From Acorus gramineus (Eukaryota; Streptophyta; Magnoliopsida; Acorales; Acoraceae): DNA of 64,000 nt. The notes beneath the pieces are model-generated. The model did not search any database and was not told where the DNA came from. It saw only the letters and a list, made by a program, of their open reading frames with translations. Position numbers and translations under genes: made by a program. Within the stretch, counting starts at the first letter, position 1. Each line of letters starts with the position of its first letter. Of the stretch, positions 11,140 through 23,000 are shown piece after piece. Location: positions 6,742,568 to 6,806,567 of the forward strand of contig CM060848.1 of the NCBI GenBank assembly GCA_030737835.1, given 5' to 3'.

Positions 11140-11394
11140 ATGGCGCGCAACAACAACAAGGTGAACAAGCAGATCAGGTTCCAGATCGAAAGGCGAAAAG
11201 AGCAGCTTAGAAGGCTTGAGAAGGAGATCCGCGAGATGGAGGCGAAGGTGGCGTTGAGTCGATACCTCCGCGGGGAGGGTTTGAAGGGCGCGGACTTGGG
11301 TGAAGTGGCTTCTCTTGTGGACAGGAAGTTAAGAGCTATCACAGAGCGCAAAGAATTTCTCAATGCATCATCACATGTGGTGCCGCCAAAATAA
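11140..11394 (+). CDS. Micro-MADS copy 1: M-gamma-derived small protein lacking the MADS domain
   Basis: 84 residues, one exon. It begins MARNNNK, the start of the full-length MADS protein, then joins directly to VNKQIRFQIERRKEQLRRL, which aligns with residues 85-106 of the full gene (LDQERFLSKGKERLEEQLKKL). The rest follows the parent: EKEIREMEAKVALSRYLRG against EKENREAEVKAALMRCLCG, then GEGLKGADLGEVASL against GEGVQSADLDEVGSL, then RKLRAITERKEFL. About 80 codons, nearly the whole DNA-binding domain, are missing with the frame kept. A charged coiled coil at residues 15-37 is the likely dimerisation surface. Start chosen by homology to the parent leader TTTTCTTTCATGGCGCGCAA. It could act as an interaction-only microProtein or be a silent relic; the function is inferred. 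Confidence 0.72.
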   Translation: MARNNNKVNKQIRFQIERRKEQLRRLEKEIREMEAKVALSRYLRGEGLKGADLGEVASLVDRKLRAITERKEFLNASSHVVPPK

Positions 11395-14300
11395 GCGTAT
11401 AGTCATAAATAACTCTTCCAAGAATAAGTACTCGTATATACTTAAATATAATATATATATATATATATATAAGCTGGCTATTATAAGAGTGTTTTGATGT
11501 ATTTTCTTTAAGTTTGTTTTTCTTACATCTCCAAGTCACAATACCCTATATAAATTAGTCAAGGGGTTGTGTACAAATCAATCAATAAAAGACAAGAAGT
11601 TTTATAAAATGTGTATGTGTTTTAAAAAATCTGTTTTTAGTTAATCTTTGCACTGATCTATGGTTAATAAAAAATCATTTAGGATTTCTTCCACTTTAAG
11701 GGATAGAATTTAAACTACAAACGACTTTTGCCCACAGTTATATGTATATATTTTAATAACAAAAAATCAATATTGCACAGTAACATAACATGTACATACG
11801 GGAGATATTGTCAACCCATCTATTCCATCTATACAGATAAAACAAATTTGATTATCAAATTGTAAGTTTGTACACATACAAATTAAGCATACACACATAA
11901 ACAATTTGTTGCAAATTTATTACAAATAAGTAAAATGATATCTCTAAAATAACTTACAAGTGTGGTCCTCAAACCTTAAGGACTCCAACCTAATCTAAAC
12001 ATTACATAAATCTTCAAAACAAGCTCATACACAAGGACCTATTACAACCTACACAAGTCTCTCTCATCCAATCATCTGACATTGAAATCTATTACAACTT
12101 ATGTCTAAGCATTTGTCTTCAAAGACATCAATCATTGCTTGCTCAGATCATATAGAAACAAGAAGAATGGTGATACTTAGACTTTGACTTCCAGCCATTA
12201 TCAGATGGTTCTTTTGGTTATCTTTAGTAGTATTGGATATTTGGATGTAAAGCATGTATACTCATCATTAGCATGCAATAAGCAAGCCATCAGTGCATCA
12301 AAAAGGAGAAATATATTTGAAACTGTAATCGGTAAAACATATATACTTTACTTTTTAAAGGTTGTTGCATGTTTTCTTTCCTCTGTTCACAACTTGGAAT
12401 TTCAGTTCACATGAGATGGTTTATAATTTTGTAAAATGACTAGTTATGCTAATATAAAAATAATAAAGAAAAAAACCTTGATATTCTAGTCATTGGGAGC
12501 TCGAATACGGCGTGGTTATTTCCTAATAGGGGACTGATAGTAATAGACATGCGAGACATTTGTTGAAAAAAATAACTTGCGAGTTTAATTTTATGCATTA
12601 AACCTTTTATTTCAATACAAAACTTGTTCAGTTCATTTCAATGCTATAAAAAATAAAGTTTATTTCGTTGTCATGTTGTCTAATTCAATGCATGAGTTAG
12701 TTAATTAATAGATTGTTTAATTTAATTTATGGTCGAGATTAAGATTAACAGATGTGTCACTTCAAGAGAAAAGGATTACCATAAAAAGGTTCTGAAGAAC
12801 TACCTCTATGAGGTATTGGATGCATTGACAGATTTAACATATACAATTGCAACAATTGGCATGAGACACTTATTTTTCTGGTTTTCATTATCACAAACCA
12901 CAAATATAATCAAACAACACACAATAAAAATCACACCCTAACCACAAAGAACAGTGTGATTGTCCTAACTCAATAGCCATTCCTGAGAACCAATTTTGCA
13001 CTGAAAAAAAAAAACCACATTATTCAAGAACATTTGATCCAAACATAAACACGCAACCTTAACCATAAAGAACAGAGTGATTGTCCTAACTCAATCTCCT
13101 TCTCCTCATGCGACTCCCATCGAAGGTCCATAGGAGAACTTCATATGGATTTCCATTTTTCAGTTTTCGAAGATAACCCACATCATAACAAGATTTGGGT
13201 TTTTCTTCAAAACCAAAACAAAAGAAAACCCTAAATAATTAAATAACAGAACAAATCGAAACCCTATACCTAAATGATTGGATACAAAGGCAACTTAAAG
13301 AAAATACTTACGTTGAATGTTTTACGGAGACGGTACCGATGAGGTGATGGTGCGAGGATGGGATGCCACATTTGATTGAAGAGGTGCCGGAGAAGGAGTG
13401 CCAGAGGGGGAGAGGGGGACACATGAGCAATGGCAGCTCCAAGAATTTTCATAGATGGGGTCATTAAAAAAAAAATTTCTCAAAAGTTTTAAAAAATCTA
13501 CTCTTATCATATATTGAAAATTTTTTCTTAGCCCTCGACCCGAAAGAATATTGTTCACATTAACAGAACTTTGCTTAACATCACAATTTTCTTCGGTAGG
13601 ATAAAAAAATTATTTTGTAGTTGATTTTCTTTTTAAAATTTTATCTATTGAATAAATGACACATTATGTAAAATAAATTTTTTATAACTATAAATACATA
13701 AAAAAATTAAGCAACCAATCAACTAAAGACCCACCCCACCTTCCTAAAACACACTCCAGAAGCCCCCTCCCCCTCCCCCAAGCATATATTAAATTATATT
13801 TGAATACACATATGGGTGAAGGGGCTTTTGATATGTGAATGAAAGAGGGGTGTAATGTTGAGGGATTTTGTTCATTATTCATACACGATTATGCAGTGAT
13901 GGAAGAGATTCAGATTAACATACAAATATGATTAAGGGAAAAAAAATTAAAACTAAATCTATGATTAGATATCTGAAACAGAGTAGGGAGAGGAGATCGG
14001 CAATGTGATGAGCGACTATCGATGCTCCGTTCGTCCGTCAATGTTCGGCGTGTCTGTCCATGAGTAGGTGATTGGCCAGTTTGCTAAGGGGTTCTTGTCC
14101 GGCTGTCCCCTAATTTTTTTTTAAGATAGGGTAGTGTTTTAGGGTTTTTGTTTTATTATTTTAGGGTCCCACTATGTGAGTGTAAGGTTTTTAATGGACA
14201 AAACTTTAAACTGGACTAAAATGTTATGGTTTTTAATGGGTCCCACCTAATATGGTGTCATTATTTTTGAGAGTGTTGTTTTACTTTTTTTTCTTTTTTT

Positions 14301-14888
14301 TTAATATGTTGTTTTGCTTCTTTTTTAAAAAATATTTGATGGGGTCAATTGACCCCATCCTTTGAAGGGTGGCGCCGCCTTTGCGCATGAGAAGAAGAGG
14401 TGGTGGAGGAGAGAAGGGAAAGTGAGAGGGTTTGGTTAGGGCAGAGAGACCCCTCAAAACGAGAGGGTTTTGTGGGTTTCATTTTCTTTTTCTTTTTCTT
14501 TTTAAACGGACCGTCCGATCGGTGGAAACTTGATCGGACGGCCCAACAATGAAACCACACAGAACAGTGTAATCCACATTATCGCATAGTATCGCGAGTC
14601 TATATATATATATATATATATTAATTTATTAAAATTTGAAAATATTAATATGATTTACTTTGAAATCTCAAAGTATATTTATGATTTATCTAAATCTGAT
14701 TTAAAATTTTAAATTTTGGATCAATAGATATTTGTAATTTCTAAATTTATGGGAGGGAAAAAATGGAAATGAAAGCTGGGCAGTTTTACTTAAATAAATA
14801 TAAGTTATATATATATATATGCATTTCAATTTTATATTCTAATTTTACCATCCTATAATTGATAATGAGTTCCAACTTTACATGTATA
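11395..14888. other. 3' flank of copy 1 followed by anonymous AT-rich DNA
   Basis: The first ~430 bp are the shared 3' flank, with an AT microsatellite (about 11448-11470) and the polyadenylation signal AATAAA at 11584-11589. A near-repeat AAGAACAG(T/A)GTGATTGTCC occurs near 12945 and 13070. 13290-13460 is GC-richer with no recognised protein. GGGGTCAATTGACCCC at 14342-14357 is a perfect palindrome. 14516-14540 holds CGTCCGATC and GATCGGACGG in inverted orientation. An AT tract lies at about 14602-14622. 14636-14880 is again shared with the MADS unit upstream flank. Confidence 0.45.
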
Positions 14889-14978
14889 GTGGCTTCTCTT
14901 GTGGACAAGAAGTTGAGAGCCATCGCAGAGCGCGAAGAATTTCTCAATCAACCGTCACATGTGGTGTCGCCAAAATAG
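14889..14978 (+). pseudogene. Micro-MADS 3' fragment joined to a MADS-unit upstream flank
   Basis: The last 29 codons of a micro-MADS frame (VASLVDKKLRAIAEREEFLN through SHVVSPK) and its TAG are preserved, followed by the usual 3' flank (CATATAGTCATAAA). Immediately 5' is sequence matching about 6740-6870, upstream of the full MADS gene. The 5' part of the gene, its promoter and about 53 codons are absent. This is a non-functional recombination product that joins two different parts of the array. Confidence 0.75.
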
Positions 14979-17541
14979 GCATATAGTCATAAAAAAACTC
15001 TTCGAAGAATAAGTACTCGTGTGTGTGTGTGTATATTATAAGAGTGTTTCGATGTATTTCCTTTATGTTTGTTTTTCTTAAATCTCTAAGTCACAATACC
15101 CTATATAAATTTGTGAAGGGTTGTGTGCAAATCAATCAATAAAAAACAAGAAGTTTTATAAAATGTGTATGTGTTTTAAAATATCTGCTTTCAGTTAATC
15201 TTTGCACTGATCTATGGTTAATAAAAAACCATTTAGGATATCTCCCACTTTAAGGAACAGAATCCAAACTACAAATGATTTTTGCCCACAATTATATATA
15301 TATTTTAATAACAAAAAATCAATATTGCACATTAACATAATATGTACATATGGGACATATTACAAGGTTTCACAATATCCCTCAAGCCTCTCAATATATC
15401 ACTATAGTTTACAACGGTCTCCTACATATATGTCTCGAACCATGCACGTAGCACATGGCTTCTATATTTTATTTTTATTATTATCTTTTTACTCCAAATA
15501 TAATCATAAAGGGATCGAGTTAACACAAACACCCAAACTAAACATGTAGCCCAATACATGAAAGCATACACAAATACACATATACATTAACTGGGCCTAT
15601 TATTTTAGTCTCATATCTGTTTTTTGGAAAAAGCTTTGAGGATTTATAAGGTGGACTCTTTGTATTCTAGTGAAATCCTTCTTGATGGACACATTATAGT
15701 GGATCTTTGATGCGGGGTGGTGCGTAGCATGGGCGCATCGTCACTAGGAGTTGGAGCCTTTTCTTTTTTGCTAATCGGATGTGGAGATTGTTTTGATCAG
15801 ATACAATCTGAACCGTTCAATGGATGATAACTCAGATGCAATGTGCATCGTTGGATTGATCAATTGGTGGTTACAAATATCAAAGGGTGTCATTGGAAGG
15901 GATGCATTGTGTGGTGGACGATCTGGACCACACGATTGTGTGAAAATGGTGGACCACTGATTGGACAGTTCGTGTAACTCCCCATTCATGAAAGGGTGTG
16001 TCTTTTCACCAAGAAACACTATTTTGCCTATAAAAGGGTCCTAGATCCAAAATTAATAGTACAACAACCACTCATCCTCTCATCTTTTCTATTACAAGTT
16101 AACATCATCAGCCCTTGAAACAAAGAGAGTTCTCAGATGTTGAAATAGAGAGTATACACTATGTTTTCAACACTATCATGAAGGATGCACTTCTTCATTC
16201 CCTCGTGCACTCGCGGTTCTTATCGGAACAGAAGAAGTCTGTCTAAAATCATTCAACTCCATTGATTCTTGAAGCACTGGCACTGATTTTGTCTTCTTCC
16301 GCTTCCCGATTTCTAAGAATAGTCAATTAAAAACCACACATAATCCATCGTGACATTCTAGTATTCATTTTCTTTTAATAAGATCAAAACAATAAAAATG
16401 ACCAGAATTGTTTTTTTCTTTTATTTATTCCCTTGCTTAAGAAAATCAAGGTTTATTTAAAAAATCGGAAAACTAATTTATCAACAAATGAAGTTGGACT
16501 TGGACATCTTACAAGCATATATTTTTTGCAGGTCTGCAACTAGAAATTCAAGCAAGCAATGGAGGGATCCGTTTGAATTGAACATGGAAAATAAGTGGAA
16601 CGCGCTTTGAAATACAGAGTTACCTTGCTTAATTATTAGGTTAATTGATCTATTGCATATTGAGCTACCTTATTTATGATCATTATTGAAGAATGATGAA
16701 ATTCATCATAGTTATGAATGATGGTAAGCTTTCCTTCTTTTTTTTCCTTTTTTTTTTATTGGTAAGCTTTCTTTAAGAATGATGGAAATTCATTATAGTT
16801 AAATTTGATTTTAGTTAAAAAATATTACAAAGACACACGTTTTTTCATTAAGAAATATTTTAATGGTGTAAATGAATTGTGATATTTGTGATGATATAAA
16901 AATAGAAAACATGCTTTTGGATGATATATGTGAAAAAAAGCTCAAATTCCATTATGGATTTTATCAATTTCCATTGTAATGAACTTACTGTCAAACACTG
17001 TAAGCGATCTCTAAAAATCTTGATTAGAGATCTCTAAAAATCTTGATTATATAATTCAAATATCCTAATCGCCCAAAACTACAATTTAATTAAATATTAC
17101 AAGCATGTAATCTTTTCATCCGTAGCATAAAAAAAAAACAAAAAACTCACATTTTTTCATAAAAAATATTCTAATGGTAGAAAATAAAATATGATTTCTG
17201 TGATGATATAAAAATAGAAAGCATGTTTTTAAATGAAATACATGCAAAAAATTGAAACTAAAATTGATATATGTGTAATTATCAATCTCAATTTTTTCTA
17301 GTTCCATTATAATTAATTTATTACGAAGTACTATAAGGAATCTCATAAAATCTTTTTTTCTGATTTGACAATGAATGACACAAAATCTATTGAGAATATA
17401 TGCAGTTGAATATATATTTTGCAATTAATGTATGTTGAATTAAATTGATCATTCACATGTCACAAGTCCCTGTATATTACGAACACAAGCAATCAAGAAA
17501 GAGCCTCAACAAGTCATTTGTTTCTCATTGGATTTTCTTTC
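14979..17541. other. 3' flank of the fragment, duplicated non-coding block and promoter flank
   Basis: Up to about 15550 this is the shared 3' flank. 15600-16320 is a block repeated near 43940-44165 and 34460-34920; it contains a TATAAAAGGGTCC box at 16029-16041, which is CACAAAAGGGTCC in the 34.6-kb copy, so it may once have been a promoter or LTR. 16330-16640 holds the unit marker AATTCAAGCAAGCAATGG. 16850-17540 is the shared promoter flank in two rounds. No gene is recognised in the block. Confidence 0.45.
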
Positions 17542-17736
17542 ATGGCGGCGCCCAACAAGGTGAACAAGGAGATCAAGTTCCAGATCAAAAGGCAAAAAGA
17601 GGAGCTTAGGAGGCTTGAGAAGGAGATCCGTGAGATGGAGGCGAAGGTGGCGTTTGAAGGGACTTGTGATCTTTTCATCCGCAGCATAAAAAAAACCAAC
17701 AAAAATCTCTCACAATCATCTATGAAAGATCCTTAA
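17542..17736 (+). pseudogene. Micro-MADS 5' fragment, truncated and running into the next copy's promoter
   Basis: It starts MAAPNKVNKEIKFQIK and follows the micro-MADS coil (EELRRLEKEIREMEAKVAF), then switches after about 39 codons to GGGACTTGTGATC and on to CTTTTCATCCGCAGCAT, a promoter block that normally lies several hundred bases upstream of a micro-MADS start. The frame ends 25 codons later with a novel tail. It arose by deletion between two tandem copies; the next copy starts 165 bp further on. The 64-codon frame retains the coiled coil but loses the C-terminal helix. Confidence 0.65.
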
Positions 17737-17900
17737 TTAACTGACCCAAAATTAATTGAGAGTGAATTTGTTAAAGTTTGCAATTAATGCACATTGAATT
17801 GAATCGATCCTTCACAAGTCACAAGTCCCTGTATATTATGAACACAAGCAATCAAGGGAGAGCATCAACAAGTCATTTGTTTTTCATTGGGTTTTATTTC

Positions 17901-18149
17901 ATAGCACGCAACAAGGTTAATGAGAAGATCAGGTTCCAGATCGAAAGGCAAAAAGAGCAGCTTAGGAGGGTTAAGAACAAGTACCGTGAGGTGATGGCGA
18001 TGGCGGCGGTGATGCGATGCCTCTGCGGGGTGGGTTTGAAGGGCGCGGACTTGGATGAAGTGGCTTCTCTTGTGGAGACGAAGTTGAGAGCCGTCGTAGA
18101 GCGCGAAGAGTTTCTCAATGCATCGTCACATGTGGCACCGCCAAAATAG
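17901..18149 (+). pseudogene. Micro-MADS copy with ATG changed to ATA but frame still open
   Basis: The position matching the family start reads ATAGCACGCAACAAGG. The frame from there is open for the family-standard 82 codons: ARNKVNEKIRFQIERQ, a divergent coil (RRVKNKYREVMAMAAV), then MRCLCGVGLKGADLDEV and REEFLNASSHVAPPK. MRCLC and ADLDEV are closer to the full-length gene than to the other micro copies. In-frame ATGs exist upstream (17787, 17838), but 17838 lies at the TATA box; downstream in-frame ATGs begin within the coil. Probably no longer translated as a family member, although initiation elsewhere is possible. Confidence 0.6.
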
Positions 18150-18486
18150 ATATATAGTCATAAATAACTCTCCGTCGGTTAAGAATAAGTACTAGTATAT
18201 ATTTAAATATAATATAGGATATATTAAGAGTGTTTCGATGTATGTTCTTTATGTTTGTTTTTTTATTTATTTTCCAAGTCACAATACCCTGTATAAATTT
18301 GTGAAGTGTTTGTGTACATATGGATCAATAAATTTCAATTTCAAACTAGTATTCTTGATCTTCAGCTATTAGTATGAGATTTTGGTTTTACATTTTTACC
18401 ATTAATCTTTGCTCTAATCCATGGTTAATTAAAAAACATTTAAGATGTCTCTCACTTTAAGGGACAGAATCCAAACTGCAAAAGAC

Positions 18487-19084
18487 TTTTGCCCACAGTT
18501 TTATATATAATATAATAACTAAATCAATATTACACTTTAATATAACATATGGAGATATTATGACTAAATGACTATAATATTGCACATTTTATTTTTGGGA
18601 GATATAATAATAGAGATATTATGACATACCTATATTTTATGGTCAGTATTAGTCACATAAAACTAACATACATGCTGTTACCTCTAAAGATGGCATCATT
18701 CCGAGTTCTTGAATTCTTCCATGCGTCAGCGAGCACCACTGATTGAGTGATTCTGGCTGAACTTCCTATTTGTGGCGTTCGTTTGGAGGGTCCATTAAGA
18801 CTTTTGCCTACAGTTTTATATATAATATAATAAATAAATCAATATTGCACTTTAAAATAACATACGGAGATATTATGACTAATATACCTATTAACATAGC
18901 ACATGGAGATATTATGACTAAATGACTATAGTATTGCACATTTTATTTTTGGGAGATATTATAACGGAGATATTATGACATACCTATATTTTATGGTTAC
19001 TATTAGTCACATAAACCTAACATACATGCCGTTGCCTCTAAAGAGGGCTTCATTCCGAGTTCTTCAATTCTTCCATTCGTTCGT
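18487..19084. repeat. Imperfect tandem duplication of about 270 bp upstream of the U4 gene
   Basis: The block starting TTTTGCCCACAGTTTTATA at about 18487 and ending CATTCCGAGTTCTTGAATTC near 18717 recurs at about 18803-19080, with an extra ~40 bp in the second copy. GGGTCCATTAAG also recurs at 18788 and 19150. The block derives from the micro-MADS 3' flank. Confidence 0.6.
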
Positions 19085-19188
19085 CATGTTGAAGTTGGTT
19101 CCAAAGTAAACCAGTCTCGTTTTTTGTTGTTGTAGACATGTTGGTTTAGGGGGTCCATTAAGTCAAAGCAAATGAGGGGAAACTAATA

Positions 19189-19199
19189 GCCCCACATTG
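19189..19199 (+). promoter_or_regulatory. Upstream sequence element (USE) of a plant snRNA promoter
   Basis: GCCCCACATTG matches the plant USE consensus RTCCCACATCG at 9 of 11 positions. It lies 33 bp before the TATA box, the four-helical-turn spacing characteristic of RNA polymerase II-type plant snRNA genes (about ten bases shorter for polymerase III). Confidence 0.6.
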
Positions 19200-19232
19200 A
19201 AAGTTAGGAAGAAAAACATGCATTGGGTGGTT

Positions 19233-19239
19233 ATAAAAG
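19233..19239 (+). promoter_or_regulatory. TATA box of the U4 snRNA gene
   Basis: TATAAAA, followed 27 bases later by the predicted U4 5' end. It works together with the USE at 19189. Confidence 0.6.
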
Positions 19240-19266
19240 GAGGGCCTTGGGTGACAGGTAAAAGAC

Positions 19267-19418
19267 ATCTTTGCGCTTGGGGCAATGACGCAGTCAGTGA
19301 GGTTATAACCGAGGCGTGTCAATTGCTGGTTGAAAACTATTTCCAAACCCTCTCTTAGGCCCAAGGCTTGCTCTCTGTGCCTCTGAGAATTTCTGGAAGG
19401 ACCCCTCTAACCCAGGGT
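19267..19418 (+). ncRNA. U4: U4 spliceosomal snRNA
   Basis: Begins ATCTTTGCGCTTGGGGCAAT, the plant U4 5' end that pairs with U6 (stem II). Next is the 5' stem-loop with its k-turn core (GTGAGGTTATAACCGAGGC), closed by TGAC/GTCA. Then come TTGCTGGTTGAAAACTATTT and CCAAACC (the stem I region), a 3' stem formed by CTCTTAGGC with GCCTCTGAG, and an Sm-type site AATTTCTGG at 19389-19397. The 3' end is near 19418; plant U4 is about 150 nt. In the nucleus it chaperones U6 within the U4/U6.U5 tri-snRNP. USE and TATA at proper spacing suggest an active locus rather than a processed copy. The 3' end position is estimated. I recognised this from conserved blocks, not by alignment. Confidence 0.85.
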
Positions 19419-19918
19419 AAGGTCTTACAATCCTGAATTGTTAAAACTTTTGAACTTAAATTTTTTGTTAATTGAAAAAACATACACAGATGAGCTGAAA
19501 ATAGAATTGTAATGTATTTATGAATTTATCAAACCATTTAGAACTTCTCCACAATTATAGATTTTAGAGATTTTATTATTTCATCATTTTAAAAAAAGGT
19601 TTACCTTTTTATTAAAATGTTTCTTACAAAATTGACACAGTTGAAAAATATAAAATAATAATTTTAGGATATTAGTTAACATTAATATCTGTATAATTTT
19701 TAGTTGTGATTGGTTCAATGAACTTTAAAAGTACCTAACTTTTTGAGGATGAAAATCATAATGCATAGGATCATTAGTTTTCTTTTCACCTGCTAACACA
19801 TTTTTTTTCTCTTCTATTTCACTACCGTCAACCTTATTTAGGAAGCATAGAAACTTCAATAGATATTTTGTGTCTATATATGTCTGGCATGTATGAAACA
19901 TTGGACACGTACAGTTAC
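19419..19918. other. AT-rich spacer between U4 and the copia element
   Basis: No gene is seen. CAATCCTGAATTGTTAA at 19428-19444 loosely fits the plant snRNA 3'-end box (CA, spacer, AGT-like, AA), but this is weak. GTTAC at 19914-19918 is the left target duplication of the copia insertion. Confidence 0.4.
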
Positions 19919-20066
19919 TGTTAGACTTTAGGGAAGAAAGAATAATGAGACCTGATTCATTAAGAGAGGGATTAAGCCATATATATAATAGTACAAGACC
20001 TAATACATGTGTAATACAATAATACACATGTAACACAGTAATAATATAATACACATGTAATCTAAC
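19919..20066 (-). repeat. 3' LTR of the minus-strand copia element
   Basis: Matches 23334-23481 with about six differences. The polypurine tract on the minus strand (GAGTTTGAGCGGGGGG) abuts its inner edge. Confidence 0.85.
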
Positions 20067-23000
20067 CCCCCGCTCAAACTCAAGGTGGATCAAACAACGT
20101 GAGTTTGCGAATTAGAGATTGAAATCTAGGAACTAGATGAGACTTCGTGAAGAAGTCCGTGATCTGTTCAGCAGAGGAAATGTGCGGAAGCGTAAGTGTC
20201 TGAGCAAGGAAGTGCTGACGGATAAAATGACAGTCAATCTCAATATGTTTAGTCCTCTCATGAAAAACCAGATTACTGGCAATCTGAATAGCACTCCAAT
20301 TATCACAGTAAAGTGGAGTAGGACTTGTAACATCAACTCCAAGATCGACTAAGAGACGTCTGAGATGAACGATATCTTTAGTCGTGATGGCCATAGCTCG
20401 ATACTCGGCTTCTGTGCTGGAAAGAGAAACGACATCTTGTTTCTTGCTGCGCCAGGAAATAAGAAGAGAATCTCCAAGAAATATGCAAAAGCCAGTAGTG
20501 GATTGACGAGTAGTCGGATCTCCCGCCCAGTCAGCGTCAGAGTAAGCTCGAAGAACAAGAGATGAAGATGATGACAGATAGAGTGATGTAGTAATAGCCC
20601 CACGTAAATATCTGAGGATCCTCATGAGAGCACTATAGTGAACCGAACGAGGATCGGAGACGAACTGACTAACAATGATGACTGCATGACCAATATCAGG
20701 TCTGGTGATGCACAGATACACTAGCTGACCCACAATATACCTGTATTGTGTAGGATCTAGAAGAAGCTCTCCATCAGTAGGACGGAGCTTTACATTAAGC
20801 TCAAGGGGAGTGTCAACACTGCGAGTGTCAGATATAGCGGCACGATCAATAATATCTGCTGTGTACTTCTGTTGGGAGAGAAGAATCCCCCGCTTACTCT
20901 AAGCAATCTCTAGCCCTAAAAAGTAGCTAAGAGCACCGAGATCTTTCATCTGAAACTGACTACTGAGGTGACGCTGAACAAGAGTAATACCAGCTGAGTC
21001 GTCACCAGTGATGATCATATCATCCACATATAGAAGTAGAATCACACGACCCTGCGATGATGATCACACAAACAAAGAGTGATCCTGAGAGCTCTCAACG
21101 AAACCAACTGATAGAATAACACTGTGAAAACGCTCAAACCATGCACGAGAAACCTGCTTGAGGCCATATATAGCACACCGGAGACGACAGACATGTTGTG
21201 GGGGAGTACGAAGACCAGGAGGTGGTTGCATGTAGACCACCTCTGATAAGTCCTCGTGAAGAAAGGCATTCTTCACATCCATCTGAAAGAGCAGCCAATG
21301 ACGAGTCACAGCAACGACAAGAAGTGTGCGAACAGTGGTCATCTGTGCAATAGGGGCAAAAGTCTCCACATAATCGATCCCATACTCCTGTGTGAAATCG
21401 CAAGCAACTAGACGAGCCTTGTGTCATTCAATGGATACATCAGGTCGATGTTTGACCTTAAGTATGGAACTATCAAGTGTCATGTGATGGGATGCACCAG
21501 AAAAAAAAATCCAAGAAACTGAATTACCCAGAGTAGAAGAGAAGGCTAAGGGAGCAGTAGACTCAGACTAAGGTGGATGCTGTAAGAGTTGCGCAAGACG
21601 CTGATTGATTAGGGTGTCAATATGATCAGAGGTAGGCAAGCCTGGTGTAGTGGTGGTAGCAACAGCAGCAGTAGTAGGACGACAATGAACCAGACCATGA
21701 CCACGACCATTAGAAGCTTGCAGTGGCATACGAGAAACCGGACGTTTCTCTGGATGAAGATCCCAGCAATAATTAATGTTATGTCCTGGCTTTTTATAGT
21801 GAGCACAAAGAATTGTAGAACGTGATGAAGGTGCAGAAGCAACGTAGGAGATGTAGTAACTAGAACTCCATAACACCTGGTCGAGGAAGTAGTCTGTCGA
21901 GATGCCACAGTGCGAAGATGAGTCTCCTCGACAACAATCTCAGCTAGAGCAACCTCTAAGCGTGGTAAAGGATCCCGATGTATCAACTGTCCAGCCAAAG
22001 CGGAAAATTCAAGACGAAGAGCCATAAGGAACTGGTACAGCTCACGACGTTCACGAAAGACAGCTCACTCAGCTGCAGATGCATGTGGACCGGGCTCAAG
22101 ATTACGTAGCTCACGAAAACAGGTGCGCATGTGATTGTATAGGTCTGTGATAGACAGATCTCCCTGAACAATTGTTTGAGCCTCAGCAAGTAACTGGTAC
22201 TCTCGAGCGCCGCTTTTCTCCACAAAGCGTTCAAGAAGAGATGCCCAAAGCTCTGCTGCTGTATCAAAGACACTGAGATCAGCCCGAAGAGAGCGATCAA
22301 CGGAGTTAATCACATATGAAGAGGTACGTTGATCACGCCTGCGCCACAATGCATACGTTGGAGCGCTAGGCAATGGAGCAACAGAAGTACCATCAAGGTG
22401 ACTGAATAAATCACGTGGACTGAGGGTGCTCTTTACAGTGGTGCGCCAGGACGACCAATCATCCACATAGCTCAGAAGAAAGTCAGTCGAGTTCCGAAGA
22501 ACATCACAAAATGACTCAATTGAGTCCACAGGAACAGTTTGTTGAAGATCAGTGGTGACTGTCATCAAAGGTTCCGTATTAGTAGGATTATCAGGCAAAG
22601 TCATGATCAAGATTTCTCAAATGAAGCCGAAATATATACGAATGCGTGGATGATGAAAAACTGAATAAAATGAGTACCTAGATGACTAGAATCGGAGTCT
22701 GAACGGAGCCGTAACAGTCCAGGAAAGAAACGCAACAAAACTTTGCCGGCGACAGATAGACGGCGGACGGACGGCTGTCGGCGGCAAACGGACGGCTGCC
22801 GGACAGTAACTGGACGGTATCGGACGGCTGCCGGACAGTGGCCGACGGCAATCGAACGGCAACTGACGGTGACCGTCGAAGATAATCGGAGCCGGGTAGT
22901 CGGATCCGAGTACGGGCTGGCGGGCCGGGCTGGTGGATCCGGGTTGGTAGGTCGGGACTGGCGGGCTGGGCATCGGACGTGAGATCCGCGAACACGCGAA

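Noticed and set aside
14342-14357. Perfect 16-bp palindrome GGGGTCAATTGACCCC as a regulatory site
   Set aside because: A single occurrence not linked to a gene start; chance or an element scrap is as likely.
19158-19364. 68-codon minus-strand frame across the U4 gene
   Set aside because: It covers a structured RNA gene with its promoter; no protein similarity.
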